NCBI GenBank assembly: GCA_037074765.1
Contig: JBAMDO010000076.1
Coordinates: forward strand, 1 to 64,000
Direction: 5' to 3'
From: Mansonella perstans
Lineage: Eukaryota; Nematoda; Chromadorea; Rhabditida; Onchocercidae
DNA length: 64,000 nt
The notes below the pieces were generated by a model. That model did no database searches. It was not told the DNA's origin and worked only from the letters and a program-made list of their open reading frames with translations. The position numbers and the translations under genes were made by a program. Of this stretch, positions 1 through 13,716 are shown in pieces (positions within the stretch are counted from its first letter, which is position 1; each line of letters begins with the position of its first letter).

Positions 1-1532
1 ATTCCCCATAGGTTAAGAGGCTTTTTGTATCAGAAGTCATCAATCTCATTCGTTAACATATTTTCCATTTTTTTATTTTAACTCTTTTACACTTTTCAAG
101 TAGAATCGACCATTTCTAATATTTGGCATCTTTTTACATTTGATCTATAAAACGGAAATTTATCCTTAAGGGATAATAAATTATGTATTTATTCATATGC
201 ATATATAAAATATTCAAGTACTTAAGCTATCCTTTATTCAAATTTTAGGCTTATCGGGAAAATCGAAGTAACATTTTATGCACATATTTAGATTTGAGTT
301 ATATCTCATAAAGTTGTTTTCAATTTCTAAATTCTTATTCTAAAGCGGCGACTGTACTTTCTTCAGGATGTCATATGTATGAGGTCAAATGTTGTAAATA
401 CTAAAGTTTTCCTTGCTTATTACTGACCTTCAAGTCACACTATACCCACACAGCAACAGACAAAGGACCCATTGTGTGACAATGTAAGCCTTTATTTAAG
501 CATCTATCAACATGTAATCCTTTGCTTAGTAGCATTTATCAAATTGTTTGATAACCATAAAAGAGAGGAGGAGTGAATTATGGTACTCAGTTTTTCATCA
601 TTGTCTTCTGGCGATCCGATTGCTTTCTCGAAATCCCCGTTAAATTAGCTAATTGTTTACTCGCTGTCGTTTGTCATTGCTAGTTATGATGTCAGTTCGA
701 GAAACAATTTTGAAAATTTCTTTTTCCACAAAGCTTATCATTTAAATAAATCGCAACATTAGCCTAAACACACATGTGAAATGTTTAAGGTAAGTGTTCA
801 AATCGCAGTAATTATTTGATTTCTTTTTCAAAATATTTCAAATTGTGAAAAAAAGAAAAAATGAAAAAAAAAGCTATTGCTTACATTTTTTTCTCAGCAA
901 ATGAAAGAAATAGAATATTACTACTGTAATTTTTAAATTTTATTTTAAAAAGATTAAATTTGAACAGATACTGTACAGCAAATGGACAGACAAAGATTTC
1001 CGAAGTTTTATTTGGCCATCTGAAAAGCCATCTGAAATCAGTCATCATTGCAGCATATCAGAAGTGTTAAATGTCATTTACTTTTCCAAATTACTTTTAT
1101 TTTTTATAAATATCAAACTATCTTTTCAACATTAACTTTATAAATCGCCATCTTTGTTTTTTTCTCTGATTGTTGCTATTATCATAAAAAGCTTCATTGT
1201 CATTATTAATATATTTTCATTGCTATCTTATCAGTTATTCATTACTGCATTACTATATTTGTAATTTATGATTTAAATTATTTTCAACTTCTTATTTAAG
1301 CGAATTGAATTTTTAAGCCAGAAATTTGATGTCTTTAACATGACATGATCAGTTCGCTTAATAAATCTTCGCTTTTTTGGCCTAGATTAAAACAGTTAAC
1401 AAGGGAAAAGAATATGGCATTAGCTTGATGATAATAACCATAATAATTATGATAATAGGAGCTGATGACGATAATGTTGGTGTTGATGCTGATAATAATA
1501 AACCAAAAAAAAAAACAATAGTTATTGTATCT

Positions 1533-1815
1533 GAAATCGATTATCCAGATGTGAATGGATACTAAATATTTCTCGAAATCGATTATCCAAATTTGAATGG
1601 CATGATATCTTTTTTTTATATCCGAAATCAATTATTCAAATATTAATGGGGCCTAAATTTTTTTTTATTATATCTAAAATCGATTCTTGAGGTATTGAAT
1701 GCGACACTAGTTGTTTTTCCATTGTATCCGAATAAGATTATTCAAATTATATAAATGCAGCCATAAGTTTTCTTATTAAATTTAAAATCGATAATCTAGG
1801 TATGAATGGGATATG
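1533..1815. repeat. Decayed tandem repeat, unit about 44-57 bp
   Basis: About six diverged copies of a unit that begins GAAATCGATTATCCAAAT and continues with GTGAATGG recur at about 1533, 1577, 1624, 1677, 1729 and 1786, separated by T-rich spacers of growing length. The copies get worse to the right. Confidence 0.6.
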
Positions 1816-2507
1816 ATGCATTTCTTCCTCCAATGAAATCAAAAAAAAAATTTTTTAAAAAATGATCGAATATACATAGATGAAGCATCATGCAGTTGGT
1901 ATGGAATTTTTTTTTTAATTTAAAAACTAACATTAAAAAAGTTACGATCGTAATATTTTCAATTCCTACTATCTATTTTACTCTATCATATATGCATGTA
2001 TCGAAGCATCCCAAACCATACAAATAAGTTTCGTCCTGCGATCGTTTTGTGGACATCAATCAAATTGAATAATTTAACTATTAGAGAAAAGCTTTGACTC
2101 TATGACATATTATTTAAATCTTCCCAATTTCAAATAACTGAGCCTAATAATCTTATTTTCTTCTTTGTATCATAAATGAGAAAAGTGCAATGCAATTGTT
2201 TGTTCTTTCATTCGAAATTTTTTCTCTTAAAATTTTTACATTCTTTTTTTGTTTTCTTTCCTATTTCCATTTGCTCCCTAATCTAAATTACATGAATTTT
2301 GCTAAAGCCAAATATTTGTGAGGGAAAAAAAGAGCCAAAATTCAGTAATCATTTACAAATTGCTTGGCTAATTTATTTTATTCTGCTTCCGTTTTTGGCT
2401 TCGCTCATTGCTAATGATCCATTAAAACTGGCTGGAACTCAAGAAATCGAGAGCAAAATTTTCATTTAAATTACAGCAGCTATCCCTTCTCTTTTTTTTT
2501 ATATGTA

Positions 2508-2613
2508 TTTGTGTATGTGTGTGTATGTGTATATGTATGTATGTGTGTTTACGTGTATATATGTGTACGTATGTGTGTGTATGTGGTGTATGTTTGTATG
2601 TATATATGCGTAT
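2508..2613. repeat. TG/TATG microsatellite
   Basis: Interrupted GTGTATGT units for about 100 bp. The frame through it is a by-product of the repeat. Confidence 0.85.
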
Positions 2614-2892
2614 TGGTGTGATTTTTTATGCTAAAAATAGAAAAAAGGCGAAATTAAATAAAACTTTTTTTTTTTACCTTACAATTTGCTTCAAAATGAT
2701 TCATTTTATAAACTATAAAATTACATATGTCATTAAAATTCTTGTATTATTAAAACAGGTACTATGAAGAAACATTGCCACTTTTTCCATTTTCCCCTTT
2801 TTCCTATCAAAAAAAAAAAAAAAAAAAACAAATCTTTCATTTAATTCGCTCCCTTCAATTTCGCTTCTTCCTCTTTACCGAGTAATTATTTC

Positions 2893-2894
<2 letters not shown>

Positions 2895-2928
<34 letters not shown>
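2895..2928. repeat. (CT)n microsatellite
   Basis: About 16 CT dinucleotides. Confidence 0.9.
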
Positions 2929-2931
<3 letters not shown>

Positions 2932-3982
2932 ATTATCTTCTCTTTTTTTTGTTTGAAATTTAAAAAAGAAACGGTAAGAAAAAAAAAGAGTAATTAAAAT
3001 CAAAAAAAAAAAAAAATTATTTCCTTTCATGCCTGTATTTTTCGTGCATTCCTATTAAAATATGAAATTGATTCCAATATGAGTTTTTGATTACTTTCGA
3101 TTTTCCTTCAATTTAATATTGCTAATAAAAACATCTGTCATTTGTCCACTTTGTTCACTCTATTATACAGAATTTGTCACCAACCTGTCATCACAGTTGT
3201 GCAAAATATTGAAAGTGCTATCGGATACGAATGATGCCGTTTTAGTATTATATTTCAATTTTTTCCATTCAACACGATCAAAAAAGTGACATTTTTTTTT
3301 TTTTTTTTTAATTCTCAAATTAAGCAAAATGCTTTTTTCTAGTTACTTTTTTTTTCTCAAATTAGATATAAGTTGTAGAATTTTGAGGATAATTTTTAAT
3401 TGTTTGAATTTTTTTCACTTCAACAAAGTTTGTTTTAAATTAGGCATGAAAAGGACGAAAGTTTCGATTTTAATGTTTCAGTAGCACATTCGAATTGTCA
3501 TCGTTGTTGTTATTGCTAATGCTGTTATTAATCTTCATCATCAATTATTATTTGAATGCTCCAACACATCCCAATCATGATCATCTCTGTGCTATTATTA
3601 TTACTGTTATTATCGAAAAGGAATGAATTTTAAATACCCATAATGGCATTATTGACAATTATAAATTATTGCAAATGTGTATTTCTTTTTCTGTTTGCTA
3701 ATTCAGAGAAATTGGAAAAATTGAGGACCTTAAGGAAAAATATGGAAGAAATGTGGAAATCAATGATATATATATATATATACATGCATGTAAATATGCA
3801 TTCATTATTATTGAAGTAGATCAAATATTCTGAAATATTTTGAAATTTTCATCTTGAAGAAAATTCTTGAAATTGCTTAGTTGTAGCACGGAAAACTTTT
3901 TTTGAAAGATAAAAGATAGAAAAGAATTGCGATATTTGAAAACTTTTTGCTGTATGAATGGTTAAATATTATTGTACGATTG

Positions 3983-4106
3983 TTAATGAATTCATTAAAA
4001 GATGTTCTGCTAATTAATCTTAATGAATTCATTAAGAAGTGTTTTGCTAATTGAAATTGCATAATCAATGAATTCACTAAAAAGTATTCTGCTAATTAAT
4101 CTTCAA
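3983..4106. repeat. Three-copy short repeat around AATGAATTCATTAA
   Basis: AATGAATTCATTAA (or ATGAATTCACTAA) followed by a TTCTGCTAATT-like end occurs three times in about 120 bp, near 3985, 4021 and 4069. The core contains a palindrome. Confidence 0.55.
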
Positions 4107-5338
4107 TAATAACTGTTAGTAATATTTTATTGAGGCACAAGAAGGAAAATAAGTGAAAAAAAGTTAAACGAATTTGCATTTTTTAAAGGTTAGAATTTTT
4201 TCAAAAAATTTTTTCCCCATTGCTCAAAAGAAAAGAGCAGTGATTTTTTACTCTTTCTCTTCCTCTCCATTTTTTTCCACTCATTTCATTCCATTTCAAA
4301 AATTCCCCATAGATTCATCAGTCATATGGCGTCTAAATTCTTTGCGCCCTTGAAAAGAGAAAAAAGTAGAAAAAAATTCCGTTATTATCACCATCACTTT
4401 TTCAGGGCCTACTTACCCTCCGGTCCTTTCCTTTTGCTCTAAATTATTTTAGCTCCTGCTATTTTATCTATATCTGTTCTTGTTTCTTTCATCATTATTA
4501 TTATCACTGTTGTCACTTTATTATCACCGTTATCATAATAATAATTATTATTACTACCATTATTTTCATTTTATTCATCAACATCATCACTATTGATAAA
4601 GTTACATTGCCAGTATCAACAACGAAATCAATTAGTTAAACATTTTACTTATAAATCTACTAATATCAATAAATATATCAGAGATTGCAATTAATTTATA
4701 ATAATTATCGAAAAAGAAAAAAAATTTTAACGAAAATATGAATTTTTTTTGAAATTCTAATAGATTTTTTTGCAAACATTTCGATTATTGTTCTAAGGTA
4801 TTAATTAATTAATTCAGTTTAGTAAGTTTATTATACTCTGGTTAATGTCAAATTTCCCCCGATCATCAGTATTTTCTGTTCCCGAACAAATTCCCAATAT
4901 AGTTGCTATAAATCAAACTAGTTAGTTGACTAAAATAGTGCAGAAATGGGAAAATTATCTGGTCAAATCTTTCCCACTTCATAAAATCCCAGCTATCATT
5001 ACTCACTTGTCATAAAGTATTTAAAAAGTTTCTCTGAAAAAGTTCTTTTAAATTACTATCATTTATCATTATCAATATTACTAGCTTTCATCAACACTTG
5101 CTGACATTATTGCTATTGATATTTTTTCTATTACATAAGCAACTCATTAATAATGCTATTACTATTGGTGTCATCATTACTATTATTATTATTATTTATG
5201 ATTAATACTATCATACCATCATTAAGTATAGTAATCAATATGACGACAGTACGATCAAAATCTGTCATCATTTGTTCGTAAATATCATTATTATTGACAG
5301 CAACATCTCACCAACCATTAATATTAATATTGCTAGTA

Positions 5339-5402
5339 TTATTATTATTATAATTATAGTAATAATAATTATTATTGTTATTATTAATTATTATTATTAT
5401 TG

Positions 5403-5475
<73 letters not shown>

Positions 5476-5541
5476 TATTTATTATTATTGTTATTGCTTA
5501 TTAATATTATTTATTATTATTATTATTACTATTATTATTTA

Positions 5542-5607
<66 letters not shown>

Positions 5608-5660
5608 TATTATTATTATTATTGTTATTATTATTATTATTATTATAATTATTATCGTGA
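5339..5660. repeat. (ATT)n trinucleotide array
   Basis: Roughly 320 bp of nearly pure TTA/ATT with a few C and G substitutions. Poly-Leu, poly-Tyr, poly-Ile and poly-Asn frames through it are artefacts. Confidence 0.95.
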
Positions 5661-5879
5661 TTATACTACTATCAATATCATGATCGTTTATTTTTCTAGC
5701 TTGCAAACATATCTCGATAGTTGATGAATTGCCAATTTCCCCGTAGGGTATCACATTCATTGTTCATCATTCCCGTGATTAACCTTATAAATTTGTTGTT
5801 GATCACTGCAATCTTTTATCCATCCTTATAAGAAGAAAAGGATTTTTCTTTGTCTTTTATTCTATATTTACCTTTGACT

Positions 5880-6122
5880 TCTTTCTCTTTACCTCTCTTT
5901 CTCCCTCCCTCTCTCCTCTCTCTCCCTCTACCTCTCTCCCTCACTCTCTCTTTCTCTCTCTCCCTCTATCTCTCCCTCTTCTCTCTCCTCTCTCTCTCCC
6001 TCTCTCTCTCCCTCTCTCTCTCCTCTCCCTCCCTCTCTCTTACTTTCTCTCTCCCTCTCTCTCTCTCTCTTACTCTCTCTCCCTCTCTCTCCCTCTCTCT
6101 CCCTCTCTCTCTCTCTCTCTCT
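5880..6122. repeat. CT-rich polypyrimidine tract
   Basis: About 240 bp of CTCTCT/CTCCCT on the plus strand, almost free of purines; mirror-like stretches could form triplex DNA. Confidence 0.9.
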
Positions 6123-6298
6123 ACTGTCACGGTGACAATTTACAAATATATCATCATAATTTTCTTATACTGCTTCCTTTTCAACTCTCAAATGTGGTGT
6201 AATTGTTTGAAAAAGGAATGTCGTTTTGAAAATCGACCATTTTGTTTGTCATTTGACGACGAATTCATGCAGTTCTAATACCGGATACTTCTCTTATC

Positions 6299-6799
6299 CC
6301 ATACAATCCTCCCGCACTTTCCCGATGAATGTATCGTTTTATTAATGTATGATGAATGCATAAGATATCTCAGTCATCCCTCGTTCCATACAATCTCCCC
6401 GCACTTTCCCGATGAATGTATCGTTTTATTGATGTATGATGAATGCATAAGATATCTCAGTCATCTCTCGTTCCATACAATCTCCCCGCACTTTCCCGAT
6501 GAATGTATCGTTTTATTGATGTATGATGAATGCATAAGATATCTCAGTCACCCCTCGTTCCATACAATCCCCCCGCACTTTCCCGATGAATGTATCGTTT
6601 TATTGATGTATGATGAATGCATAAGATATCTCAGTCATCTCTCGTTCCATACAATCTCCCCGCACTTTCCCGATGAATGTATCGTTTTATTAATGTATGA
6701 TGAATGCATAAGATATCTCAGTCACCCCTCGTTCCATACAATCCCCCCGCACTTTCCCGATGAATGTATCGTTTTATTGATGTATGGTGAATGCATAAT
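6299..6799. repeat. 87-bp minisatellite, about 5.8 copies
   Basis: A unit of 87 bp, ATGTATGATGAATGCATAAG..., repeats at 6345, 6432, 6519, 6606, 6693 and partially at 6780, with a partial copy before 6345. Since 87 is a multiple of 3, one frame stays open (MYDECIRYLSH, then SFHTISPHFPDECIVLL). Copies 2 and 4 share TCATCTCTCG, copies 3 and 5 share TCACCCCTCG, so the array grew as a two-unit block. No signal peptide, splice sites or other genic context. Confidence 0.9.
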
Positions 6800-7735
6800 T
6801 GTCGGTTTTGAACAACATTCACTTCAGTTTTAGTTCATTTAATTCACACTCATTCCTTTCCTTCCTTCCCTTTTCATGTCACCAATTACAACCACTGCTC
6901 TGTCCCTCCCCCGCTTTCCGTCTCTGTTCTCGGATCATTTTTACCTTTTTTTGCACTTTTTTTTTTTTTTTTTTGTTTTAAAACTCTTCAAATTATTTTA
7001 CCTCTAGTTTGTTTATTTTTTTCTTCCTTTTCATTCAAATATTTAAAATTACGAAACAGTGATATTAGTTAATTAATTAATCGATAGTTTAATTTTCTAA
7101 TTTACACTCATTAAATTAGTAGCGGTGCAATTTTGTTTTAAATAATTTAAACGAAATTTGTCGGTGTTAATTTCGTTTCATCCAAATGTTATTGGTTTTA
7201 TTAGTTTCTTTTTAACATTTCATTCTACCATGAGAGTGAGATGGACGGACTGGTTAATTAACCTCAATTAAGCAAAATTAATTTTATTTCATTTACAAAT
7301 TATATTTCATTCATCTTAATTTTTCAATCAACTATTAATTTCTTTCATTTTAATTAAAAATTGTTTTAACTTTACTCAAATTACATTTTAATTCAGCTAA
7401 AATTATTTGCTTATTACGAGTGGATGTTGATTGATTGACTGGTTAATTAATTGATTGAGTAATTCAATTCATGTTTATCATAATTAATCCACAATACAAA
7501 AGAAAAATTAATTGATTTACGGACGATTCTACTGAATTTTTTCCTCGAGAAATCGCTCATTCAGGAAATAGTTCTGGAATTTATCAGCTTTGCAATATTT
7601 CTTTAATGAATGCATGTAATGCTTAATATGTTTGCATCCATGTGAGACTCATCATCTCACATGGATTTTAATTTAATTCTGTGAACGAATCAAATAATTG
7701 GGACAAATCGATCATTAGTATCTTCCAGTTGTATA

Positions 7736-7808
7736 TATGTATGTATGTATGTATGTATGTGTGTATATGTGTGTATGTGTGTGTGTGTATGTGTGTGTAT
7801 GTGTGTGT
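7736..7808. repeat. TATG/TG microsatellite
   Basis: (GTAT)n turning into (GT)n over about 70 bp. Confidence 0.85.
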
Positions 7809-7984
7809 CGTCGATTTGGAGGAATTTTTCTAGTTGTGAGACGAACGAACAAGCGGGCGGATAGAAAGGAAATCGGATGAAAAGGAAATTAACAAAATAA
7901 AATTCAAAAACAAAGAAATAAAATGGGAAGCAAAAAGTAACTGAAATGAGTAGTAAATGCATGTGAAATTAATGGCAAGTAATT

Positions 7985-8013
7985 AATAATAATTAACAAT
8001 AATAATAATAATG

Positions 8014-8049
<36 letters not shown>

Positions 8050-8195
8050 GTAATAATAATAATAATAGTAATAATAATTAATAATAATAATGATAATAAT
8101 GGTAACAATAATAATAATAATAATAACAATAATAATAAATAATATCAATAACAATATTGACAATAATATTAGTAATAATGATAATATTAAACAAT
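7985..8195. repeat. (AAT)n trinucleotide array
   Basis: About 210 bp of AAT with scattered G and C changes; the complement of the 5.3-kb array type. Confidence 0.9.
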
Positions 8196-10745
8196 AAGTA
8201 ATTAATGGCGTATAGTTTAATTAACAATAATAATGAAGTGAATTTTGCTGCTTACTTTCTAACTTGTTATTTTTTCTTACTTCTGCGAAGATAGAATTTA
8301 AAAACAAAATTGAAATTAAGTAATATCAGAGTGATGTTATTTCATTTTCAATATGACGGAGATATAGGAATTTTTTACGTCAAAAATAGCGCTGCATGAC
8401 TGTGTATTGCCTAATATTATGCTTATTTACTAATCGGGAAGAAATCATGCTAAGTTAAATTACGTGAACACGTGAACACACTGTTGTTGATTTTTGTTTA
8501 AAAAACTATATTAAATCAATTAATCTAAACATATTATGTTTGCAAAATATTTTCTATGCGAATAAGTCTTGAATAAATTACTCATCAAATAAACATTTAG
8601 ATTATTAGTGGTTACAAACTTTTTCTTGACCAGGGGCTACTGTGGCTTTTTTATTCGTAGCAGGAACCATAAAATTTGAACGAATTCAATTAATTTAAAA
8701 ATAAACTGCAACCGATACTTTTAATATATATTATCTAGGGAAGAAAACAGCTCTCATCTGTTTTTTACTCATCCCCTCCATTACATTTCATTCATATTTT
8801 AGTTCCCATGGAATAGTTGTGATCTGCGAACCATCAATTCGGCACTATTGATTTAAACGAGTGACCGATAGCTACCAATAGCACTGTAGTATTCTTTCGA
8901 AAAAATCCAATGAACAGAAAAGAAATATATTTAAAGATGAATTAGTAATTTATTATTAGGTCATAAATTGGTCAAGTTTATGAAAATGATAAATCAGTGA
9001 AATTAATTTAAGTTCACGTAATCTTACTTACTTAATGTGAATTTTTCGTCCTTTCTAATTGTCATTTTTAACAATTATTTGCAATGAAATAATTAATTTC
9101 TAAATTGTTAAAGCAATTTTATCAAAACTTTCAAGCTAGTCGTTTTTGAAATTGAATATTGGAATAGATTTAAACTTTAAGCTGTTTAATAATTATCCTT
9201 TTGAGCTGATAATTTTTCTTGAAGCAGTTGTTCGATTGTCCATTGATACTTTTATAAGGAAAGTTATTTATTGCATAAGCATAATGTTTTTAAGAATATT
9301 TTAATTAAAATTACGATTATTCATCAAACAATTTAATTTGGTAGTAAATTTATGCAATGGCATTACTTGTTGCACTTATTAGTTTGACAAATAATAAATG
9401 ACCCATGCTGATTCGGTAAAAAATTTTACTTTATCCATTGAATAAATTTGAAGAGAAAAAAAGAAAATGTTCGATCATGTTTTGGCGTTTTTTGTTTATT
9501 TTTAGTTGGATATTTATTCATTACATAATGTTTTTCCATTCTTTTTTTTTTTTTTTGAAGCAATTGAAATCAATTTAAATGGAAAGAAATTTGAAAAAAA
9601 AGACAGCATGAAAACCGGACAAAGAAGATGATAGACGGGAAAATGTAATAAAAGGATGCAAAACAGGAAAAAACGGATGAATGAATGGATGTGATAGAAT
9701 TGTAGTTAAAAGAAGTGAATCAACAATAGAACTGGTATAGATTTAAATGTAAATCTATTTTAAATCATACAATTTAAAAAACAGTTGCAATCCGAAAAAC
9801 CATTAAGGAACAAAATTGGTATGACAAAATGGACATTTCAATCTGTGGCATTGAATATATTTTAAATTTCATTTTTGTCTGTTAATTTCTAACAATTTAA
9901 AAAACATCTCAAGTTATCCCTTCACATATTATTATACTCAAAAAATGTATGGAAGGATAAATTTTGATGAAAAGAAATGAATTTTCATTTCCAAACTTTG
10001 TTTTGTAGATATCTGATATAGTTAATATGAAATGAAATATTTGATAAATTTCATTTAAAATATTTGTCAAAACTAATTTTATATGTTAGAGGAAATAATC
10101 CTATGAAAAACAAAAAAAAAAGCGCGTATTTGAATTTCTATATTGATTGAAATAATAATCACACTTATTAGCGCGCGGCAAAAAAACTCTTCTTTCTTTT
10201 CTCTTTTTCTTTCCTTTCAAAATAAAAAACATTTAAAAGAAGGAATGCTTTGTAAAATGTTCACTAAAATTTCTAAAATTAAAAAAAAAAAAAAAAAAAA
10301 GCAGACAAAGAAAAAAAGAAAAAGGAAAGAGGAAAAACTTGTAAGTTTTATTCTTTATTTTAGTTTTTATTTTAGAAAGAGGAAAATTATTGCTTTTTTC
10401 AAATCTTCCATTTCCTAATGTATTTCACTTTTGTATTTTTTTTAACAAAATTCTCACAGAAAAAGAGAATTGTTTGCTTGCATTTTTATTGATGAATAAT
10501 AATAAGTAACAACAAACTGTTCAAATTAAACATTTCGTCTATTTTAAAAATGATGTATGATGATTGACAAGAATATCAGTAATGATTATTTTACGTTTAT
10601 GATGGAAAATAATAATAATTATGAGCATGATCACAATTAATGGATCATTGTAATAATAACGTGGTAACAATGTAGCAATCATTATGGTAATGGAGATTGC
10701 TAGGATATATGATTATGATGATGGATATGACGTAAGATAATATCA

Positions 10746-10878
10746 GCTACGACTACAGTTCCAACTATAACTACGACTACAACTTCAACAACTATAACTA
10801 CACCTACAGCTCCAACTACAACTACGACTACAGCTCCAACTACAACTACGACTACAGCTCCAACTATAACTACGACTA
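10746..10878. repeat. 24-bp tandem repeat
   Basis: Units of GCTCCAACTACAACTACGAC plus TACA, about 5.5 copies, built from smaller CTACAA/CTACGA six-mers. Confidence 0.8.
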
Positions 10879-11180
10879 AAATTTGGTCGATAGAAAAATG
10901 TCACAAAAAGTAACTAGCAAAAGGCACCTCTATGTCTAAATCTGATTTAAGAATGAATGAGCGATATAGAGAGGAAGAAAGAGAGAGAGGGAAAGAGTGA
11001 TACGGAAGTATGAGGGTGAGACGATATACAGGCAAATGGAAATGAAATCGTCAACATGAACTTCACGACAAATGAATGAAGGAGGAGTATCGGGCCCTTG
11101 TCCGTACCGATATAGCTGCGATCGATTTGAAAATGTTGATTGATGCTAGTTTGTTACTGCTATAAACTACTATTAATGCT

Positions 11181-11545
11181 ACTACTACTACTACTACTAC
11201 TACATCATCTTAGTATTGCTATTGTTCACTGTAATTGCTACGTCATCTTAGTATTGCTATTGTTTATTGTAATTGCTACGTCATCTTAGTATTGTTATTG
11301 TTCCACTAATGTTGTTGTCATTGCTACATCATCTTAGTATTGCTATTGTTCCACTAATGTTGTTGTCATTGCTACATCATCTTAGTATTGCTATTGTTCC
11401 ACTAATGTTGTTGTCATTGCTACATCATCTTAGTATTGCTATTGTTCCACTAATGTTGTTGTCATTGCTACATCATCTTATTGTTCCATTTATATTGTTG
11501 TTGCTACATCATTTTAGTATTGCTTATTGTTTCACTAATGTTATT
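11181..11545. repeat. (CTA)n followed by a 48-bp tandem repeat
   Basis: A short CTA run (11181-11202) leads into units of about 48 bp containing ATCATCTTAGTATTGCTATT and GTTGTTGTCATTGC. Four copies are near-identical (about 11313-11504), flanked by shortened ones. The frame HHLSIAIVPLMLLSLL stays open only because 48 is a multiple of 3. Confidence 0.85.
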
Positions 11546-12748
11546 TGTCATTTCTACCATTGCTGCAACTACAATTTCAATCAATGTTCTACTACAACAA
11601 CAATTTTCACTACGACGACAATAATTCTACAGTGAATTGCTATTTTATAAAATAATTATTCCTTTCAAATGACGGGAAAAAAGAAAGGAGAAAGAGAGGG
11701 AGAGAAAAAGAAAGACATATGGTACTTGAAGCATAAGCATCATTTTATCATATTTCCAATTATTTCTTCTTTTTCTTCATCAATCATCATATTGCTTCAT
11801 TTTTTATTCTATTCTATTTTATTCTGCTTTATTTCTTTCTAAAATTTTTTTCCTAAAATCCTATTCCAATTCTATTCTAATTCTTCTCTAATTCATTTTT
11901 TTAATTTCATTCTAATTCTATTTTAATTTCATTGCAATTTTACTCTAATTCCATTCCATTTCTATTTTTGTCCTGTTCCAATCATTCTATTCATTTTAGT
12001 TACTTAACGTTAAACTTTTGCTACTATATTTTTCTTGAGTAAATTTTCTGCTAAGAAAATTTCCATCATTATCGAAATTTTCTTTGGTACAAAAATTTTC
12101 CTTTTTATTTTTTTTACTTTTATGTATTAACTTCTAATTAAGGTTAATTAAGGCATATAAACTTACTTCGAATTAACCAATTAACTTACTTCTAGTTTAG
12201 CACATAAATTTAATACTGCCCATATTTCAAATACTCATTATTTGTTTGTTTACTTATCTTTTCTCTTTGTTTTTCAATTACTTTTTTATGCCTTAATTGA
12301 AAGGCATAAATTTTTCTTTTATTTATTCGCTTCCAACTTACGTGTACTAGTCCAAGCTTACGTGTTTGATATTCGCTAACATCCGTATGTATATTAATTA
12401 GCTGTACGTTCTTGTTTTTTCCTTTTCGTTTTTTTTTATATCTTAATTAAGAGCAAATTAGCTTCACATTAGAAGTTTACTTGTCCAAATATTATAATTG
12501 ACATCTGTTCGTTCCCTAAGCTATACTAATACATATATATATACTAAAAAAATGTTTTCCTTTTTTTTTAAAAATTGGAACAGAAAACTTTTTTCATTTC
12601 TAAATACGACAAAAGTTTAATTAAAAATGCAAAAATGCACAATTCTCCTTTCATTCCTTTCCATTATTTTCTTTGTAAATCTTTGTAATTTCTTTGTAAA
12701 TGACTATAACTTTTAAAGTTAAAAGTTTTCGAAAGTAGGAGAATTATG

Positions 12749-12800
12749 CGTATGTGTGTGTGTGTATGTGTGTGTATGTGTGTGTATGTATATATATGGA
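12749..12800. repeat. TG/TATG microsatellite
   Basis: GTGTGTATGTGTG-type run of about 50 bp. Confidence 0.85.
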
Positions 12801-13716
12801 AGTAGTAGGAAATGCCGGCAACCTTTGAAACTATCCTATTAATATCACCGTTTCATTATGTTTTACTATAATAAGGAAAGAATGAAAGAATCAGGTATAA
12901 TTTTTATGATTCTTCCAATTACATATTACAACATCATTTCATATATTTGGTTCTTTACATTCTAAAAAAAAAAATCAATTAATATTTGAATTTAATTTTG
13001 TTTAAAAACTATTATTGTTATTTGATTATATAGATTTATTCTTTTTAAAAAATATATATAAAAGAAAATATAATAAGAAAATAAGGAAAGAATCAATGAT
13101 CGATTCAACTAGTACAAAGACTAATTTTGATCCAAATTATTGCACTAAGCTTACACAGCACTTATTGCATTAAGCTTTAATTATCTCTAAGCTTAGTTAG
13201 CATTATTATTGTTGTACGGTTGAATGAAATTATTATCTTTGTGCTATGGAATAATCTTATTATCGTTGTGTTATGGAATAATCCGCGGATTAAATGTAAA
13301 TCAGTTTGGGAAAATTGACTTTTATCGTGATTTTGACTGGAAAAAATGCAAAAGAAATACAATGAATACGAATCACGATTTCTCGATTTGAGGAATAATG
13401 TAACGAAGATTAGTTAAAGGAAGGAATGGTTGAAAATTCATGCAAGAAATATCCAACAAAAATTGCAACACTTACTAACTAATTTTGTGGTTCGAATTTT
13501 TGTAAATTTTGTGTTTCAACATTTATGCAGCCCTGGGACGGGCCGCATTTTGCGAAAGCAGAATATTGTCTCTTTTATCTTTTTTGACACATTTGTTTTT
13601 TTTTTTGCTGTTCCATGTTATTAGTTTTCCCAATTTTCAAATATGTTTTAGAATTTTAGTGTTAGCGTGAATAAATGATAGTATTAACATTGATATTCTC
13701 TCATTTCTTATGAGTC

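Larger units (their letters stand above)
1..5338. other. Non-coding AT-rich region
   Basis: Apart from the repeats listed I see homopolymer runs, a short TA run at 3767-3782 and scattered TTA stretches. No open frame shows splice-bounded, protein-like sequence on either strand. Confidence 0.6.
6800..13716. other. Non-coding region between tandem repeats
   Basis: It holds the listed microsatellites and minisatellites and a hairpin at 7636-7666, with many poly-A/T runs. The frame at 7690-7962 on the minus strand runs through the TG repeat. I see no gene. Confidence 0.6.

Noticed and set aside
5272..5760. Poly-Leu, poly-Tyr, poly-Ile and poly-Asn open frames
   Set aside because: Produced by the ATT triplet array; no splice sites or protein-like ends.
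5850..6278. 142-residue Ser/Leu-rich frame
   Set aside because: Runs through the CT-rich tract, which avoids stops in every frame.
6345..6833. 162-residue repetitive protein frame
   Set aside because: Explained by an 87-bp repeat whose length is a multiple of 3; no other sign of a gene.
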